This document shows, piece after piece, positions 35,471 to 48,100 of a stretch of 64,000 bases of DNA. Source of the DNA: Brachypterus glaber (Eukaryota > Arthropoda > Insecta > Coleoptera > Kateretidae); contig OY294047.1 in assembly GCA_958510825.1 (NCBI GenBank), positions 3,782,001 through 3,846,000 of the forward strand. The letters are read 5' to 3'. The notes under the pieces are model-generated. The model did no database searches and was not told where the DNA came from. It saw only the letters and a program-made list of their open reading frames with translations. Position 1 is the first letter of the stretch. Each line of letters begins with the position of its first letter. The position numbers and the translations under genes were made by a program.

Positions 35471-35639
35471 ATTTATTCCGATTAATGCTTCTAACTTTGC
35501 CAATTAATGTTACACTGAAAAGAATTATTAACAATATTACAGTGCTAAAAAAAAATTGAAAAATTAGTGCCACCACTAGTTGAAAAACAAATCCGTTTAC
35601 TTTGAGCCTATCCATTATGGTCCATTATGTAAAATTTAT

Positions 35640-36190
35640 TGAATTAATCGTTTTATTTTTTGTTTTTAACTAACCGTTTTAATCAATTTTGAAAAAGTTT
35701 TATGTTTAAATACTAATCATTTTAACAAAGAAGTCGTACGTTTCAAATCAAAAATGCATGTCCTAAAACATTCCTTGAACCTTGGTCCTACCAAAAACTA
35801 CGTTTTATGCATAGTTTTTCCGGAGAATTTTAAGCCACATGTTAATAACAAATAAAAATCCATTAAAATTTCGGACAACAAAAATATGTTTTGGATTTGA
35901 AATGTACGTTTCTATAAAAATATAGTTATTGTGATAAGAGAACTAAATTTAGCCATATTTAAAGTTACAAGTTTTAAAATAAATTTTTAAAAATATTCAC
36001 AGGTGCTGTCGCTTTATTGCTAAATTCCATGTAACTTAAAATATAGCTTTTAGTAACTATAATATAAATTTTATGCGTTTACTGAAAATGTATTTTGCAT
36101 TAATGCTTTTTTTGTGAACTAAGGGAAAAAAAACTACTAACCTTTTTAAGAATTGATAAAAAACGCTCATATTCTAAAACCATATATTTA
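35640..36190. other. intergenic, nothing recognised
   Basis: AT-rich DNA without element ends, tandem structure or convincing splice-bounded frames on either strand. Confidence 0.4.
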
Positions 36191-36194
36191 AGGG

Positions 36195-37505
36195 CACCAC
36201 TATTTTAGGGGTGACTCGGAAAAATTAAGGGTAATTATTGATTTTTTTCAGGTGTAATCACAGTTTTATTCGAACGACCTACAAAATATCAAATATTTTA
36301 TGTTTTGATGTGTTTGTGAAAAAAATTTATTGGAAAATTCGAAAAATGTGGAAACCATGGCCTTTGCCCCGAAACGCTTTTTTCTGCGGTGACCACGATT
36401 TCTCGAAAACCAGTTACATCGGCACTTAGTGCTACTAAGAGTGCCGATGTATTGAAATCTTCACCAAAAAGTCAAAATCTTTGACCACGTTTTTTTCACA
36501 TTTCTCGACGTTTTAGACCATTCTGAGTCGAAATCAGTAAAAAAAAATTTTGCGTCCGTCTGTCTGGGTGTAAACTCTCTAACTCCATTTCTACATGAGA
36601 TATCGACTTGCGGTTTTTTGCATATTGTTAGTTATCGTATTCCGAAGAGCTGATTAGATTTTGGGGGTAAGGGGGTAAAAATAGGGTAAAACTCCTATTT
36701 TTAGCGTTTTTTGTTTATAATTAAGGCAATTATTTGGTTAATTTAGCACTTTTTTTGGTCAAAAAATGTTATAAACAACGTTTTCTTAAAACGCATTGTT
36801 TTCGAGATATTGGTGTTTAAAGCAGTAAAAGGTTTTTTTAGCATATCTCACATATTTATAACCCGATTTCAAAAAATTATATTTTTAATAAAAGCTCTTT
36901 TTAAGCCCTATAAAAAATGTTATATACAGTTTTTTGCTAGAATATGTTTTAAAGATACAGAATTTAAAATCAAACAAAACACCTAGTTTGAAATTTGCAA
37001 ACTAGATGGCTCTAGTGTACAATAGTGCCGATGTTTTGACAGGGTGCTTGCAACGTTTCATCTAGTTTACCGATAAATCTGAAGTTTTTAGGTGTTGTTC
37101 CTAATTACAATAGCTAGTTCGTGAACGAAGAGATTTTTATTTGAACGAAAATGTCTACTTTTTCTGGCCGGAAAACTCATTTTTGGATCATCGAAAATCG
37201 ATTTTTTGGGAAAATCATCGCCATTTTCGATCACAAACTAGCTATTGTAATTAGGAACAACACCTAAAAACTTCAGATTAGTCGGTAAATTGGTTTTTGA
37301 GAAATCGTGGTCACCGCAAACGATAGAAAAAAAGGCGTTTCGGGGCAAGGGCCATGGTTTCCACAATTTTCCGAATTTCGCAATAAAAAAAATTTCAAAA
37401 ATACATCAAAACATATACTATTTGATATTTTGTAGGTCGTTCGAATAAAGTTGTGATTACATACCAGAAAAAAATCAATAAAAAACCGTTAATTTTCCCG
37501 AACCA
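36195..37505. mobile_element. foldback MITE split by hairpin-ended element
   Basis: Arms carry GAACGACCTACAAAATATCA and GGCCTTTGCCCCGAAACGC in one orientation and their complements in the other. One arm is cut at 36413 by the insertion at 36414-37065; the intact arm gives the empty site. Confidence 0.75.
36414..37065 (-). mobile_element. hairpin-ended element, copy C
   Basis: Reverse orientation: begins TTACATCGGCACTTAGTGC and ends TTTCATCTAG. 652 bp. Both junctions and the other arm of the host foldback are visible, so its insertion behaviour can be inferred (see findings). Confidence 0.85.
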
Positions 37506-38095
37506 GTAGGTATATAACCCCTTGTTTTAATTTCTAAAAGTTGGTTTACCTATTATTTACATTAAACTAAAAAATTTATCAGTTCATTTAAAAGCTTTAA
37601 TGAAATACAATTTAGTACGCTTCACCTTATTTATTAATTTATTAACCTACTAATGAGACATGTCACATCATTGTCAAACAAAAATCTTAAGTCCATTGTT
37701 TTAAGCATTTTAACATTTTAAATTTTTAAGTTTTTATTCAATTTTCATAGATTTTAGTTGCAAGTGTGACATGTTTTAAATTGTTATAGTATTATTAAAA
37801 ACAATTTTATTTTTATTTGGGATAAATTTTATGTTATTTTATAATTAACACGTGCATTTACTCAAAAATCAAGTATATTTTCTTGGGGGACATTTGGTAT
37901 ATTGTCCATAATTTTATTATTTGCCCTTCCTCTTCAGGTCTAATATTTTTTTCTCAAAATTTACAAAATCATCTGAAGAGAAACCAGTCCACAGATATTT
38001 TTTTCAAAAGGATTTGTCAGAATTATTTTAAAAGGGGTATTTTGATTTTTGGGTTAATGTAAATACATTGCTGTGCAACAAATAACAAGCCTAAT

Positions 38096-38097
<2 letters not shown>

Positions 38098-38135
<38 letters not shown>
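38098..38135. repeat. (AT)n microsatellite
   Basis: About 18 uninterrupted AT units. Confidence 0.95.
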
Positions 38136-38138
<3 letters not shown>

Positions 38139-38875
38139 ACATAAACATTTCCACAAAAAAATCGGTTTTCAGCAGAATTGTGATATATCGAGACGTTATA
38201 GAAATATTCTGCGTATAGATTCGGATTCAAAACTAGGGGTCGTTTCCGGTTAAACCGAAAGTGAGAAAAAAAAATTCCTCAGACGATATAACTCAAAATA
38301 TGGTCTTATAGACACCGTGTAAATTTCATTCTGTTATCTCTAGGAATAAAAAAGTTACAGGGGCGAGCCACCTTTGAAAAACACTCGGTATATAGGAAAC
38401 GATATGTTAATATATTTTTTGTGGATCTGTGTTTTTTTAATCACAAAAAGGGGTCACCTGACCTTCATAACTCCTGAATAAATACGTTAATTTGTCAAAA
38501 AGTTACATTCTCTTACTTAATTAAAAACGAAAGTGGTTTAATATAAAATTATGAAAAAAATAAAATTAAAAACAAAAATAAATTTTAAAAAATTCAAAAA
38601 AAAAAATCAAAATTAAAATTATTAAAAAAAATGTTTATAATTTTTTTATTTTTTGTATTTTTAGCTAAATCGTCTTCTATTCTTAATTAATGAACAAAAA
38701 ATGTAAAGACTGTTCAAATTAACCCATTTATTAAAGAGTTACGGAGGTCACATGACCCATTTTTGCGAATAAAAACATTTTGCCTGATTATTTTAAAAAT
38801 GAATAATGGCGAACCGTGATTGTCATAGGGTGATAAAAAAAAAATTATTTACTTAATCTTTTCTATTTGTCGTGC

Positions 38876-39780
38876 TTAGAACGCCCTTAGAGTAAAAATT
38901 TTTATAGTCGACCCTAAGTGGTACTTTTAGGGCCCTAAAAACCCTAAAATCATGCAAATATCGATAAAATTCGTATAAAACCAGCCCTAGTATTTGTAAT
39001 TTTATAAAAATTAAAAGCCTTGATATCGATATTTTATAAAAATTAAAAGCCTTGATATCGATATTTTTTCTATGAAAATAAGCCTGCAAAATCTTAGTCT
39101 GATCAAAAGTTTCTAACCCGTGCCAACAAGGCCCCGAAATTGGCCCCTAAATTCCGAAAAAGAGCATTTTCTATCAATTTATGCTACTGACGAATTATAA
39201 ATATTAAATAAAAAAGTTTATATGACACTTTTTTTTCTATAATATATTATAAACCTATTTTAGTTATTTTAAAATATTACGATTATCTACGCAACGAGTA
39301 TGGGGTCTAAGCGCCATTTAACATCAAAATTTTGATGCGATTTTTGTTAAAATGTCGATTTTAAATGGCGCTTAGACCCCATACTCGTTGCGTAGATTAA
39401 CGAAATATTTTAAAATAACTAAAATAGGGTTATATAGAAAAAATAGTGCGTAAAAACTTTTTTATTTAATATTTATAATTCGTGAGCAGCACAAACTAAT
39501 AGAAAAGGCACTTTTTGGAATTTAAGGGTAATTTCGGGGCCTTGTTGGCACGGGTTAGAAACTTTTGACCAGGCTAAGATTTCGCAGGCTTATTTTGATA
39601 CTCAAAAAGAAAAAATATAGATATCAGGGTTTTTAAACTTTATAAAATTACAAACACTAGGGCTGGTTTTATACGAACTTTATCGATATTTGCGTGATTT
39701 TAGGGGTTTTAGGGCCCTAAAAGTACCCCTTAGGGTTATCTCTATAAATTTTAACTCGAAGAGCGTTCTAATCACGACAC
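38876..39780. mobile_element. foldback element with full ends
   Basis: Inverted ends TCGTGCTTAGAACGCCC / AGCGTTCTAATCACGACAC. A 46-bp tandem duplication in the left arm (TAAAAATTAAAAGCCTTGAT, 39004-39070). The copy at 33840-34625 shares the GCGCCATTTAACATC core. Confidence 0.7.
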
Positions 39781-39794
39781 ATAGAACAGATTAA

Positions 39795-39928
39795 GGGCCA
39801 CTTGCACCAATGATGGTTTAACTTTAAACTTGGATTAAATTGACGGCCGACCAATCAGAACGCAGCATTTTTAACTTAAACTCGGTTAAGCTGAGATAAT
39901 CCCAGACCAAAAGTTGGTGCAAGTGGTC
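39795..39928. mobile_element. MITE, TIR GGGCCACTTGCACCAA
   Basis: Close copy of 6630-6764, flanked by TTAA on each side. Confidence 0.8.
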
Positions 39929-40569
39929 TTAAGTAAATAATTTTTTTTTGACCACCTTATTTTCATAAAATAGCTAATAACCGCGTATCGGATAAATAGA
40001 AACCTTGGTTGAAAGCCAGACAATTTTTGTATATGATTCAAACCCGCCAGCAATGTACTTACAAAAAAATTTAATTTTATTAAAAAGGGCACTCATTTTA
40101 TTTAATTTTTATTGTGGTGTTTGTAATATTTTGTTTACTAGTCAACATAAAATTCGTTAAATATGGTGTTGTAAAAATAATTTTAAATCGTTTTAAAATA
40201 AATTGTTCAATATATTAAATAATAATAATTTTATTCTTTTTTATAATTTTTGGGAATACTAACAACCAAATACAACAACAAATACCTTCGATATGTGTAT
40301 AAAATCTATAAACTATATAATTATTAAATAATTAAAAACTAAATAATAATAAAAGTACGTAAAAAGGTAAGTAATAAATTTTAAATAGGGCCTAACTTGG
40401 ACCCCAACCACAATAGTGCTAAACTATATATTTTTCAAAATTTTGAAATTTTTTTACTTTTCCAAAAATTTATAATTTTTTTATATAAACTATAGGAAAC
40501 AGTATTTTTCTGTTGGCAGAAGATTTTTCCGAACATTGTTTTTCTTGCATGTTATTGACATACTTATCA

Positions 40570-43500
40570 CTATTTGATGTTTCTCTTGAAGTAAATTTGA
40601 TACACGCCCAAAATGGAGGAAATAGTACCAATAAGTCCTACTTGCCAAGTGTTTAATTTTGACGACCATAAAAATCCAGGAGGCAGTGTGTTCACCGCAT
40701 GAACCAAGTCTATGGTAAGTCTTAATGAAGTTAACATCTCGAATTTTTGCATAAGAATAAGTTTTTCCATTGGTATACTAAAAAATATTTGCTGTGTATA
40801 GACATTTTATAAAAATATTTGTTGCGTATAGTCACTTAATAAATTTACAGACGTGATGTACAGTTAATTTCAACAAAACTGGAAAAGTGGGGTTATAAAA
40901 AAAATTACATTTATTTATTTATTTATTTATGTATAATTTACTACAGAGTCATGGAGAGCCCCAAATAAGCTTTTGGCTTGTGCTATCTTTCATTTGACAA
41001 ATATTTGTTTACTTGTTAATAAATTTAGTGTCGATATTGTTATTGCCACATCAATGTCAAAGTCAAAAAATGTTGATGTATTTTTTTAAAATTGGGAGAG
41101 ATAAAGCAGAAAAACAAGAATACTCGAAGAATACTGGTGTAAAACCCATAATTATAATTTTTAAATTAAGGAACTATGAGGAATACCTAGTTGTAGGAGA
41201 CCAATATACTAGTAGTGTTTTTTAAAAATAAAGGTATTTAAAACAAGTTTATTAGATACAAAATATATTGATAAGGGGATTTAATAATAGACATTTTAAA
41301 ATAGGGATATTTTAGAGCAGAAATACAGTAATTAACAATAGAGATACGCTTCAAAATCCAAATAGTATTTACTAAATACAAATGCATAGAATAACATATG
41401 ATTTTTGACATGGTTAAACTAACCTTATTTTTCAAACAGGCATAACCCCCATTTAAATAATCCACATTCACACAACTAAATTTTATGGAAAACATGAAAT
41501 TTTACTTAACCCCACTTTTCCAGTTTTGTTGAAACCAACTGTACAAAATTTTGTATGTGTGTCTGGAATTTTTTTTAATGAACCTTTTTCTTACCCATTT
41601 TAAAAATTTCAAAATTTGGAAGAGCACTGTATTTTTGCCATTTTTGTTGCTTATTTTTGCAATTTTTGTTGCTTTTACGTTTTATGGCGTTTTATGTCGA
41701 TAAAAATCGATTTCGATTGAGACCTCATTAATAAACACCATTTTTACTCGTTAAAACCACGTACTATTTCTTTGGTATGATCTCAAATACTTTTTAAATA
41801 AGCCCAGGCCTTAAAAGGCCCCGTTTATTTAAAATAGCTTACCTTTCAGATTTTTTGTTTGAATACCTCTGCTTTTGAAGTATTGAAATATATCTTAAAG
41901 TCCTACAAAAAAAATTGAATTGGTACAATAATGTCATTTTACCCAAAAAAATTCTACAAGAATTATTTTTATTTCCCGTTCCAAAAAAGTATGTCCGCAA
42001 AAATTTTTTGAAAGCGGAAAAAAAACAACTTTATAAAAAAGTTCAAAAATGGAAAAATTATTTAAAAAGGTTTAAGATAATTTAAAAGAAAAATACCAAA
42101 AACAGCCCCAGACGGCTTTTTTGAGGGGTAAATCGCTAAGGAATTCAGGTGGAGGAAATCTTGGAAGTAATCTCTTGAGGGAATCTCAATTTTACCAAAC
42201 GTGGGACCTTTTTTATGCAATTTTCATTCCAAGATTTTTTGAGGTTTAGGAGGAAATTCCGTGCACATCTTAAGGAATTACCTCCTAGAAGGAATTCACG
42301 CGTACAATTTTTATTCTTTTTGCAAATAAAACGTCAAGAAACAAAACATTTTTAATTTATTACCAAATTATGTCTAGGTTAGATAAAAAAGTAAGCCTTT
42401 GATAACTCTTCTAACCTAGCATATAGCGACTTTAAATTAACGAAACGAAAACTAGTTGACTGATTTTAGGGGTTGTAATATGGGTGTAGAAGGGAAAAAG
42501 GGATATCACTAACCTTGGTTTTGATGCTGATCGATGTTCTTGTGCATAAGTGGCTTCTTCTTGATGTTGAGGTTTGTGAGGATAAATATGGGTTTGGAAC
42601 GACAGTAGTTAACGAACACGAATAGGTTTTTACAACAAATATTAACGACTCTTCGAATATTTAACGATACATCACGTGAATTTATGCCTAGCGCACGACG
42701 AACGATTTTCTAGGTACATTTTTAACCAACTTCTTGCTTTTCTGCAAATTAGTGTCACGGGTAAGTAATAATTTCCCTCCTGGAATTAATTGTACAGAAC
42801 CGAGGAATTCCTATGGGAATTCACTCGAATTCCCGAGTTCTTGCAGAATTTTTTTTGGGTATCTACTCTCTTTTTTTCTACTAACTCATTAATATTGATA
42901 AGATTACTTACTTTAACAAATTTAGGTATATTGATGAAACCCAACACATTGAACTTAATGTGTCCCATTTACAATTATTGTTTCCTGTAATTAATTTGTG
43001 TTCTGCCAACCATGCCATTTTTTCTATGGGGTAGTAAATTTGGTCTATTATGTTTGTTACAACTCCTATTTGGGCCATAAATCTGTCAGGCTCCTAAAAA
43101 TAAAAATTCTGCTAGCAACAAAAGAATACTAACTTTATACCGGGTGTTTTTCAAAGGTAGCTCGCCCCTATCTTTATTTGTGGAGGTAAAAGAATTAAAT
43201 TTACAGGGTGTCTATAAGACCACATTTTGACTTAACTCACCAAATGTATTTTTTTTTCACTTTTGGTTTAACTGGAAATGACCCCAAGTTTTGAATTTTA
43301 AATGGAACACCCCATATATTTTTACATATTTGTTTTCTCCATTAAATTCTGTGTATTATTAAAAATTAAAATTTGAAAAACACTACGTCTATGGCTCGTC
43401 AATATTACTAAAATTATTTTTTCTCTTTACAACGAGGGGCTGACCGCGAGGAAATCTTTTGTACAAGCCAAAGGAACTCAGGAGGAACTCTGGAGGAACT

Positions 43501-44596
43501 CAGGAGGAACTCTGGAGGAACTCCGAGGAACTCTTTGCAAAAAGGAGGAACTCTGGAGGAACTCTTTACAAAATGGAGGAACTCTTTGCAAAATGGAGGA
43601 ACTCTGCAAAATGGAGGAACTCTTTGTGCAAAATGGAACTTCTTATGTTCAAACTAGATGAGCCGTTACAAACACTTTACAAAACATCTTACCTTGGGCG
43701 CCAATTTTTTTTTGAAGGGGCGCCAAGTTTGGTAGAAACCATCAGGGACAACAAAGCTTTTTTGCTTTTTTTCCTGAAGGCAATCTTGGGGCGCCAATTT
43801 TTGTCGTGAAGGGGCGCCAAGTTTGGTAGAAACCGCCAGGGACAAAGCTTTTTTCTCGTGAAGGTAAATCGGGGGCGCCATTTTTTACCGAGGAACTCTT
43901 AAGGAACACAGGAGGAACTCCCAAGGAACTCTGAGGAACTCCGAGGAACTCTTTGCAAAAAGGAACTCCTTTGTACAAATTTCAGACGCGGTCAACCCCT
44001 TGCTTTACAATGATTACTCCAGATCTGGAGGTCAGGTAGTTTTACCTATAAATAATTCAGGGAGTTTTGATTTTCGGTTTATTTTGTAGTGTATAGGACA
44101 GCAAAAAAAATTGAAATTTTAAATCAAAAGTAGTTGTAGTGTAACAAACTATAGTTTTTAAGTATTTAACTATAATTTAAGTTCTTAATGTAGTTAATCA
44201 ATAATGGATAATATATTATTTATAGGGTTTAAAGTTCAAGTATTTTTAATATTAAATTATTAATAAACAAATTAATAAACCATGATTACCTCTCTTCCAA
44301 AACCATATTGCAAATTATATTTTAGCATAGGAAAATCATCAAATAACCTTAAAGTGGCCCTAGTCCCTGACATTCGGGAACTAACGACTAAAAACTTCTT
44401 TGCCAAAATTTCATTTTGGTGAATTCCTCCAATTAGTTTTGTCACATAACATAATGTTCTAAGTATCTTAAAATAATTTAATAATTATTCAAAAAGTTAA
44501 AGCCTGAAATTTATTAATACTTACCTTATCTCTGCCTTTGTAAGTTTCTAATAATAAACAAATTTCGTCCAATAATTTACTAAAAATCCCAGCCAT
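40570..44596 (-). CDS. Pex11c: peroxisomal membrane protein 11C (PEX11 gamma type)
   Basis: PEX11 proteins sit in the peroxisomal membrane and promote its elongation and division. Minus-strand coding exons: 44596-44525, 44466-44290, 43093-42912, 40777-40570. All junctions are GT-AG and in phase (0, 0, 2), giving 212 codons; human PEX11G is about 240. The protein starts MAGIFSKLLDEICLLLETYK, and exon 2 has TLRLFDDFPMLKYNLQYGFG, matching the RLFDD...YGLG segment of PEX11G. Exon 3 has DQIYYPIEKMAWLAEH; exon 4 has DLVHAVNTLPPGFLW and WQVGLIGTISSILGVYQ, the family's C-terminal membrane segment. Head to head with the FASTKD4 gene. Introns 2 and 3 hold repeats only. The identification rests on remembered family sequence but agrees across all four exons. 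Confidence 0.92.
40861..41541. mobile_element. TA-flanked element, TIR CAGTTAATTTCAACAAAACTGG
   Basis: 681 bp in Pex11c intron 3. Inverted ends CAGTTAATTTCAACAAAACTGG... / ...CCAGTTTTGTTGAAACCAACTG with TA at 40859-40860 and 41542-41543; Tc1/mariner-like. No transposase frame. Confidence 0.8.
41545..42911. other. Pex11c intron 3, upstream half
   Basis: Contains degenerate GGAATTC/GGAAATCTTGGAAG motifs at 42130-42330 and 42780-42850 resembling the minisatellite at 43434. A minus-strand frame ending at a GTTAGT donor (42514) is open but has no good acceptor, so I do not call it an exon. Confidence 0.4.
43434..44001. repeat. GGAGGAACTCT minisatellite with GGCGCC blocks
   Basis: In Pex11c intron 2. 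Ends GGGGCTGACCGCG / CGCGGTCAACCCC form an inverted pair. The outer parts are 15-20 bp units of GGAGGAACTCTNNGCAAAAT; the middle holds two copies of GGGGCGCCAAGTTTGGTAGA. ORFs here on both strands are tandem-derived. Confidence 0.75.
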
Positions 44597-45121
44597 TTTG
44601 TTTCTTAATAAAATAATATTATTCACATTACATATTTATATCACTGATAACAGGTAAACACTGTTGTTCACCTTTGACAAGTTTTAGTCATTTTTTAAGG
44701 TTATGTGCCAAACTGACTGATTGTCAAATAATTCACAGAATCAACGATAGATGGAGTAAATCAAATAAGTATTTTTTTTATATTTTTCGAAAAAAAAAGT
44801 TTTTAAATTTTTATTATTCAAAATTATCCCTGTATGTAATTTATTAGGATCGTAAATAATTATTTAAAATTTTTACAAATAATTAATTTTTTTGAGTTGG
44901 TAGTTCAAAAGTAACTAAATTTGGCAAACTAAAAATTACTATGACACGATCTGTCTAAAATTGTGAGTTATTTCACTTTTTTTATTAAATAACTGCTTAA
45001 AAACCTTAAAATGTTCAATTAATACGTGAAACTTAAACTATTTGTCACAGTGTATCATCTTAAGAAAACTGTGAACGTGTTTAAAGTTTTCTAGAAAAGT
45101 TGTTAGGTTAGATAACCTAAA
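44597..45121. promoter_or_regulatory. shared Pex11c / FASTKD4 promoter region
   Basis: 525 bp between divergent start codons, free of recognisable repeats. Contains AAGGTTATG at about 44698-44706 and a perfect palindrome TTAGGTTA-GA-TAACCTAA at 45103-45120, one base before the FASTKD4 ATG. No TATA box at a convincing spacing. Likely bidirectional; whether the promoters are shared is inference. Confidence 0.6.
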
Positions 45122-48100
45122 ATGTTCAAGTTATCACATATTCTCGTCAAATGTACTAAAAATACAGCAAGAATACCAAGCTTAACACGTTTGCAAAGCT
45201 TTTCGTCGTCACCAACATTTGCAGAAGCTAAAAATATATCAATAGAAAATGTTGAACAGGAAGTGTCTTCTAGTCAACCCCCAGTGCATAGGAAACCAGA
45301 GATAAGGTCAAATAATACCATGATAGCAGCTGCATTTGCTTCTTTGCAAGCAGAAACACCAGGTGGTGATATCAAAACTCCCTTTACAGATGATAAACTA
45401 AATAAAGCTACAACAATTGAGGAGTTACTCTCAATATCAGAGGGAACAGGGGTTTCTCGGAGACATGCATTAAAGGTAAGATATTTTTTGTTATGAAATA
45501 TATTCATTCAAAAAGTCCAATGGCGATTTCTCCCGTTAGATTAGATAGGGACAAAAGTTCTACCCAAAAAGGATAGAAGACATACATACATTTCCACTTC
45601 CACCCAACCAAACAAATTCTGTATTTGTTCTTTGTTGAACAAATACAATATTTACTTGGCCGGGCAAAAAGTGTAACTATAGTATTTTTATTAAAGAAAT
45701 TACTGGTGCCATCTAAATTTTAGTAGAATTATCTTATTCTACAGATTCACATTAGCTATGTTCGTTCATGCTGCTCAGTGCTACACTCTCTGGCCAACCA
45801 AATAAATACTGTATTTGTTGTATGAAAAACAAATACAGTATTTATTTGGTTGGCTGGAAAGTGTAGCACAAATGGGATAGAGATAGGGTAGACGTCTTTT
45901 GTTTCATAATTCTAGTTGTAGAGAGCTCCATTGTGTATAATAGTAATTTAATTAAGAAATAAATACAAGGCAACTAAGAACTCCTGTAGAATGACTTACA
46001 CAATTTTGGACCCCTACCATTCCCCTCCCTTCTTTCTCACTTTTGGTTCTGCCCCTTATGAAATTACGTCACCTAACCCCTCTCCTCACTGAAATAAAAC
46101 ATATTTTCAAAATCTTTTTTAATGAATGTTTTAAATAGTTTGTGGGAAAAAAATGGTTTTATGCACAACAAAAAGAAGAAGAAAAAGAAGTAATGTCACT
46201 TTTTACTGGAGACCCCCTCCCGTTTTTTGTTTTTTAGGTTTAATTCGCTGTCACTGGTCAAATTCTTATTTTTATTAGTTTTATATTTTTTTAAACTTAG
46301 GTAAAAATAAGGTAAATTATGTGTATCTCGATTTTATACAATAAAAATAAAAACGAAAAAAAAAAAGAAAAAAAAATACAAAGTTTTTATACATAGAATT
46401 ATCAGCTGAATTCAAAAATGTAAAAAATTAAAGAATGATCCATTAAAAAAAACATATTTATGCCAGTTCCGGCAAAACCGGAAGTGAAACAAAAAAATTA
46501 AATCCGCCATTTTATAGCCAATATAAAATTTTATAAATCATCCAAGTTTCGTTTTTATCGAATGAAGATTAATCTTAATTTTGGGGGTGGACATAAAAGA
46601 AACTCACCTGGTATGTATAGGGGTTTTTAAGGTCACTGAAACTGAATTTGATGGGATGGGAAAGCTTAATCTGTGCAGTGTATTTTGATGTAGGTCCTAC
46701 ATTTTAAAATCATAAATTTTATCAATTTGTAGTTAAACTGAAATAAATTAGTTTTAAACTTTCTAGGTAGTATCTGTCTTATCAGACTGGTCCACATCAG
46801 GAAAAGTAAAATTAGCAGATTTTGAAAGTGACCCACGATTCATAAGATTATGTAAAATCTTAACGAAAGGAGCCTTTATAAAAAGCACCAGAGCTAACAT
46901 TGCCTCAAGAAGTGATGATTTGTCAACCATTCTTAGTGTTACTGCTGATGATGAGGCTGCTAAACTTGTAGCCAGTATCACTTTACCACAAATGGTCAAG
47001 GTAAGTTTTTTTTTTAGTTTTAAATAAAAATTTTTATTTACTATTTATGGCCATGCATAAGAGTTAAGGCATATCCACAGGCTCGCATAAGAACGTAATA
47101 CATATCAATGTGATGCCGTGATTGGCTTGATGTGCCAATCACGAAACCGCATTCTTATGTTTTATTGTCTTATGCAAGCTTCTGGATATGCCATTAACTT
47201 GGCCTATACATAATATCTTCAAATACAAAGTTTTCTCATTTTTAATTTTGAAAAGTTTGCATAAAAAATGCATTTTCAGGAAAATTTATTTAAGATAATT
47301 AAGAAAATTTATCTTTAGATTAAAAAATTATATGAACAAAAAACTCATTACATTATGTTTTAATATCGGATAGAAATTGTGATAAGATTTTTTTTCTGAT
47401 CATTCATGTGTTATGATGTCCAATAAATATAGTGATATAGTGATATTTTTTCCTACAGACTATTAGAGACTGTTCAAGTATTACATAACGCAAGATATGG
47501 CCATTTTAGAACCATTTCCGCAACCGGTTAACCGAAAGCCGGTTATTGCTTATGGTTTTCCATTTTTATTTTTTTTTTGTTTAGAGGATTTAGTGAAAGC
47601 CGTGTGCAATAAAATTGCAACGAATCCGTATCTTAGGCCTAGATCATTGTTAAAAACGTGATCCAATAAACATTTTATAAGTTTAAATTTTTTTAAGTGT
47701 TACATAACATTTTTACTAAAAACAAAACAGTTATGGGGGTCAACCTTTTTTAAAAAATGAAAAAACATGTATTATTTTTGTTTTTTTTTTTTATTTTTCA
47801 CAAAAGAAATTTAAAGTTTTTTTTTCTCAAAATTTTTTTTTTCTAATTTTTCGTTTTTCAAAATAATCCTTTATCCAACACCTTCACAGAAACACTTGTT
47901 TTGAGCACTATTTTAAATGTTAAAAGTGAGTTTTTTTCCACTAGTGACTAAAAAATTTTTCACCCACTCTTTTACATACAGCTTTTGATCTCACCCAAAA
48001 TTAGTTACATACCTTATTGATTAAGTATGATAACTATTCTATAAATAGAAGCACGTTAACTAAACCATAAAAATTAAAGAAAACCCCAAATTATTCTTTA

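Noticed and set aside
35427..35615. Minus-strand ORF with a hydrophobic segment
   Set aside because: Its C-terminal third is the end of the 35192-35470 repeat, and the hydrophobic run follows from T-rich DNA.
39886..40092. Minus-strand ORF and a short MSALFNKIKFF frame ending at GTAAGT
   Set aside because: The first overlaps a MITE; the second has a good donor but no partner exon could be found.
42514..42600. Minus-strand exon-like frame in Pex11c intron 3
   Set aside because: Good donor but no acceptor; Pex11c is complete and in phase without it.
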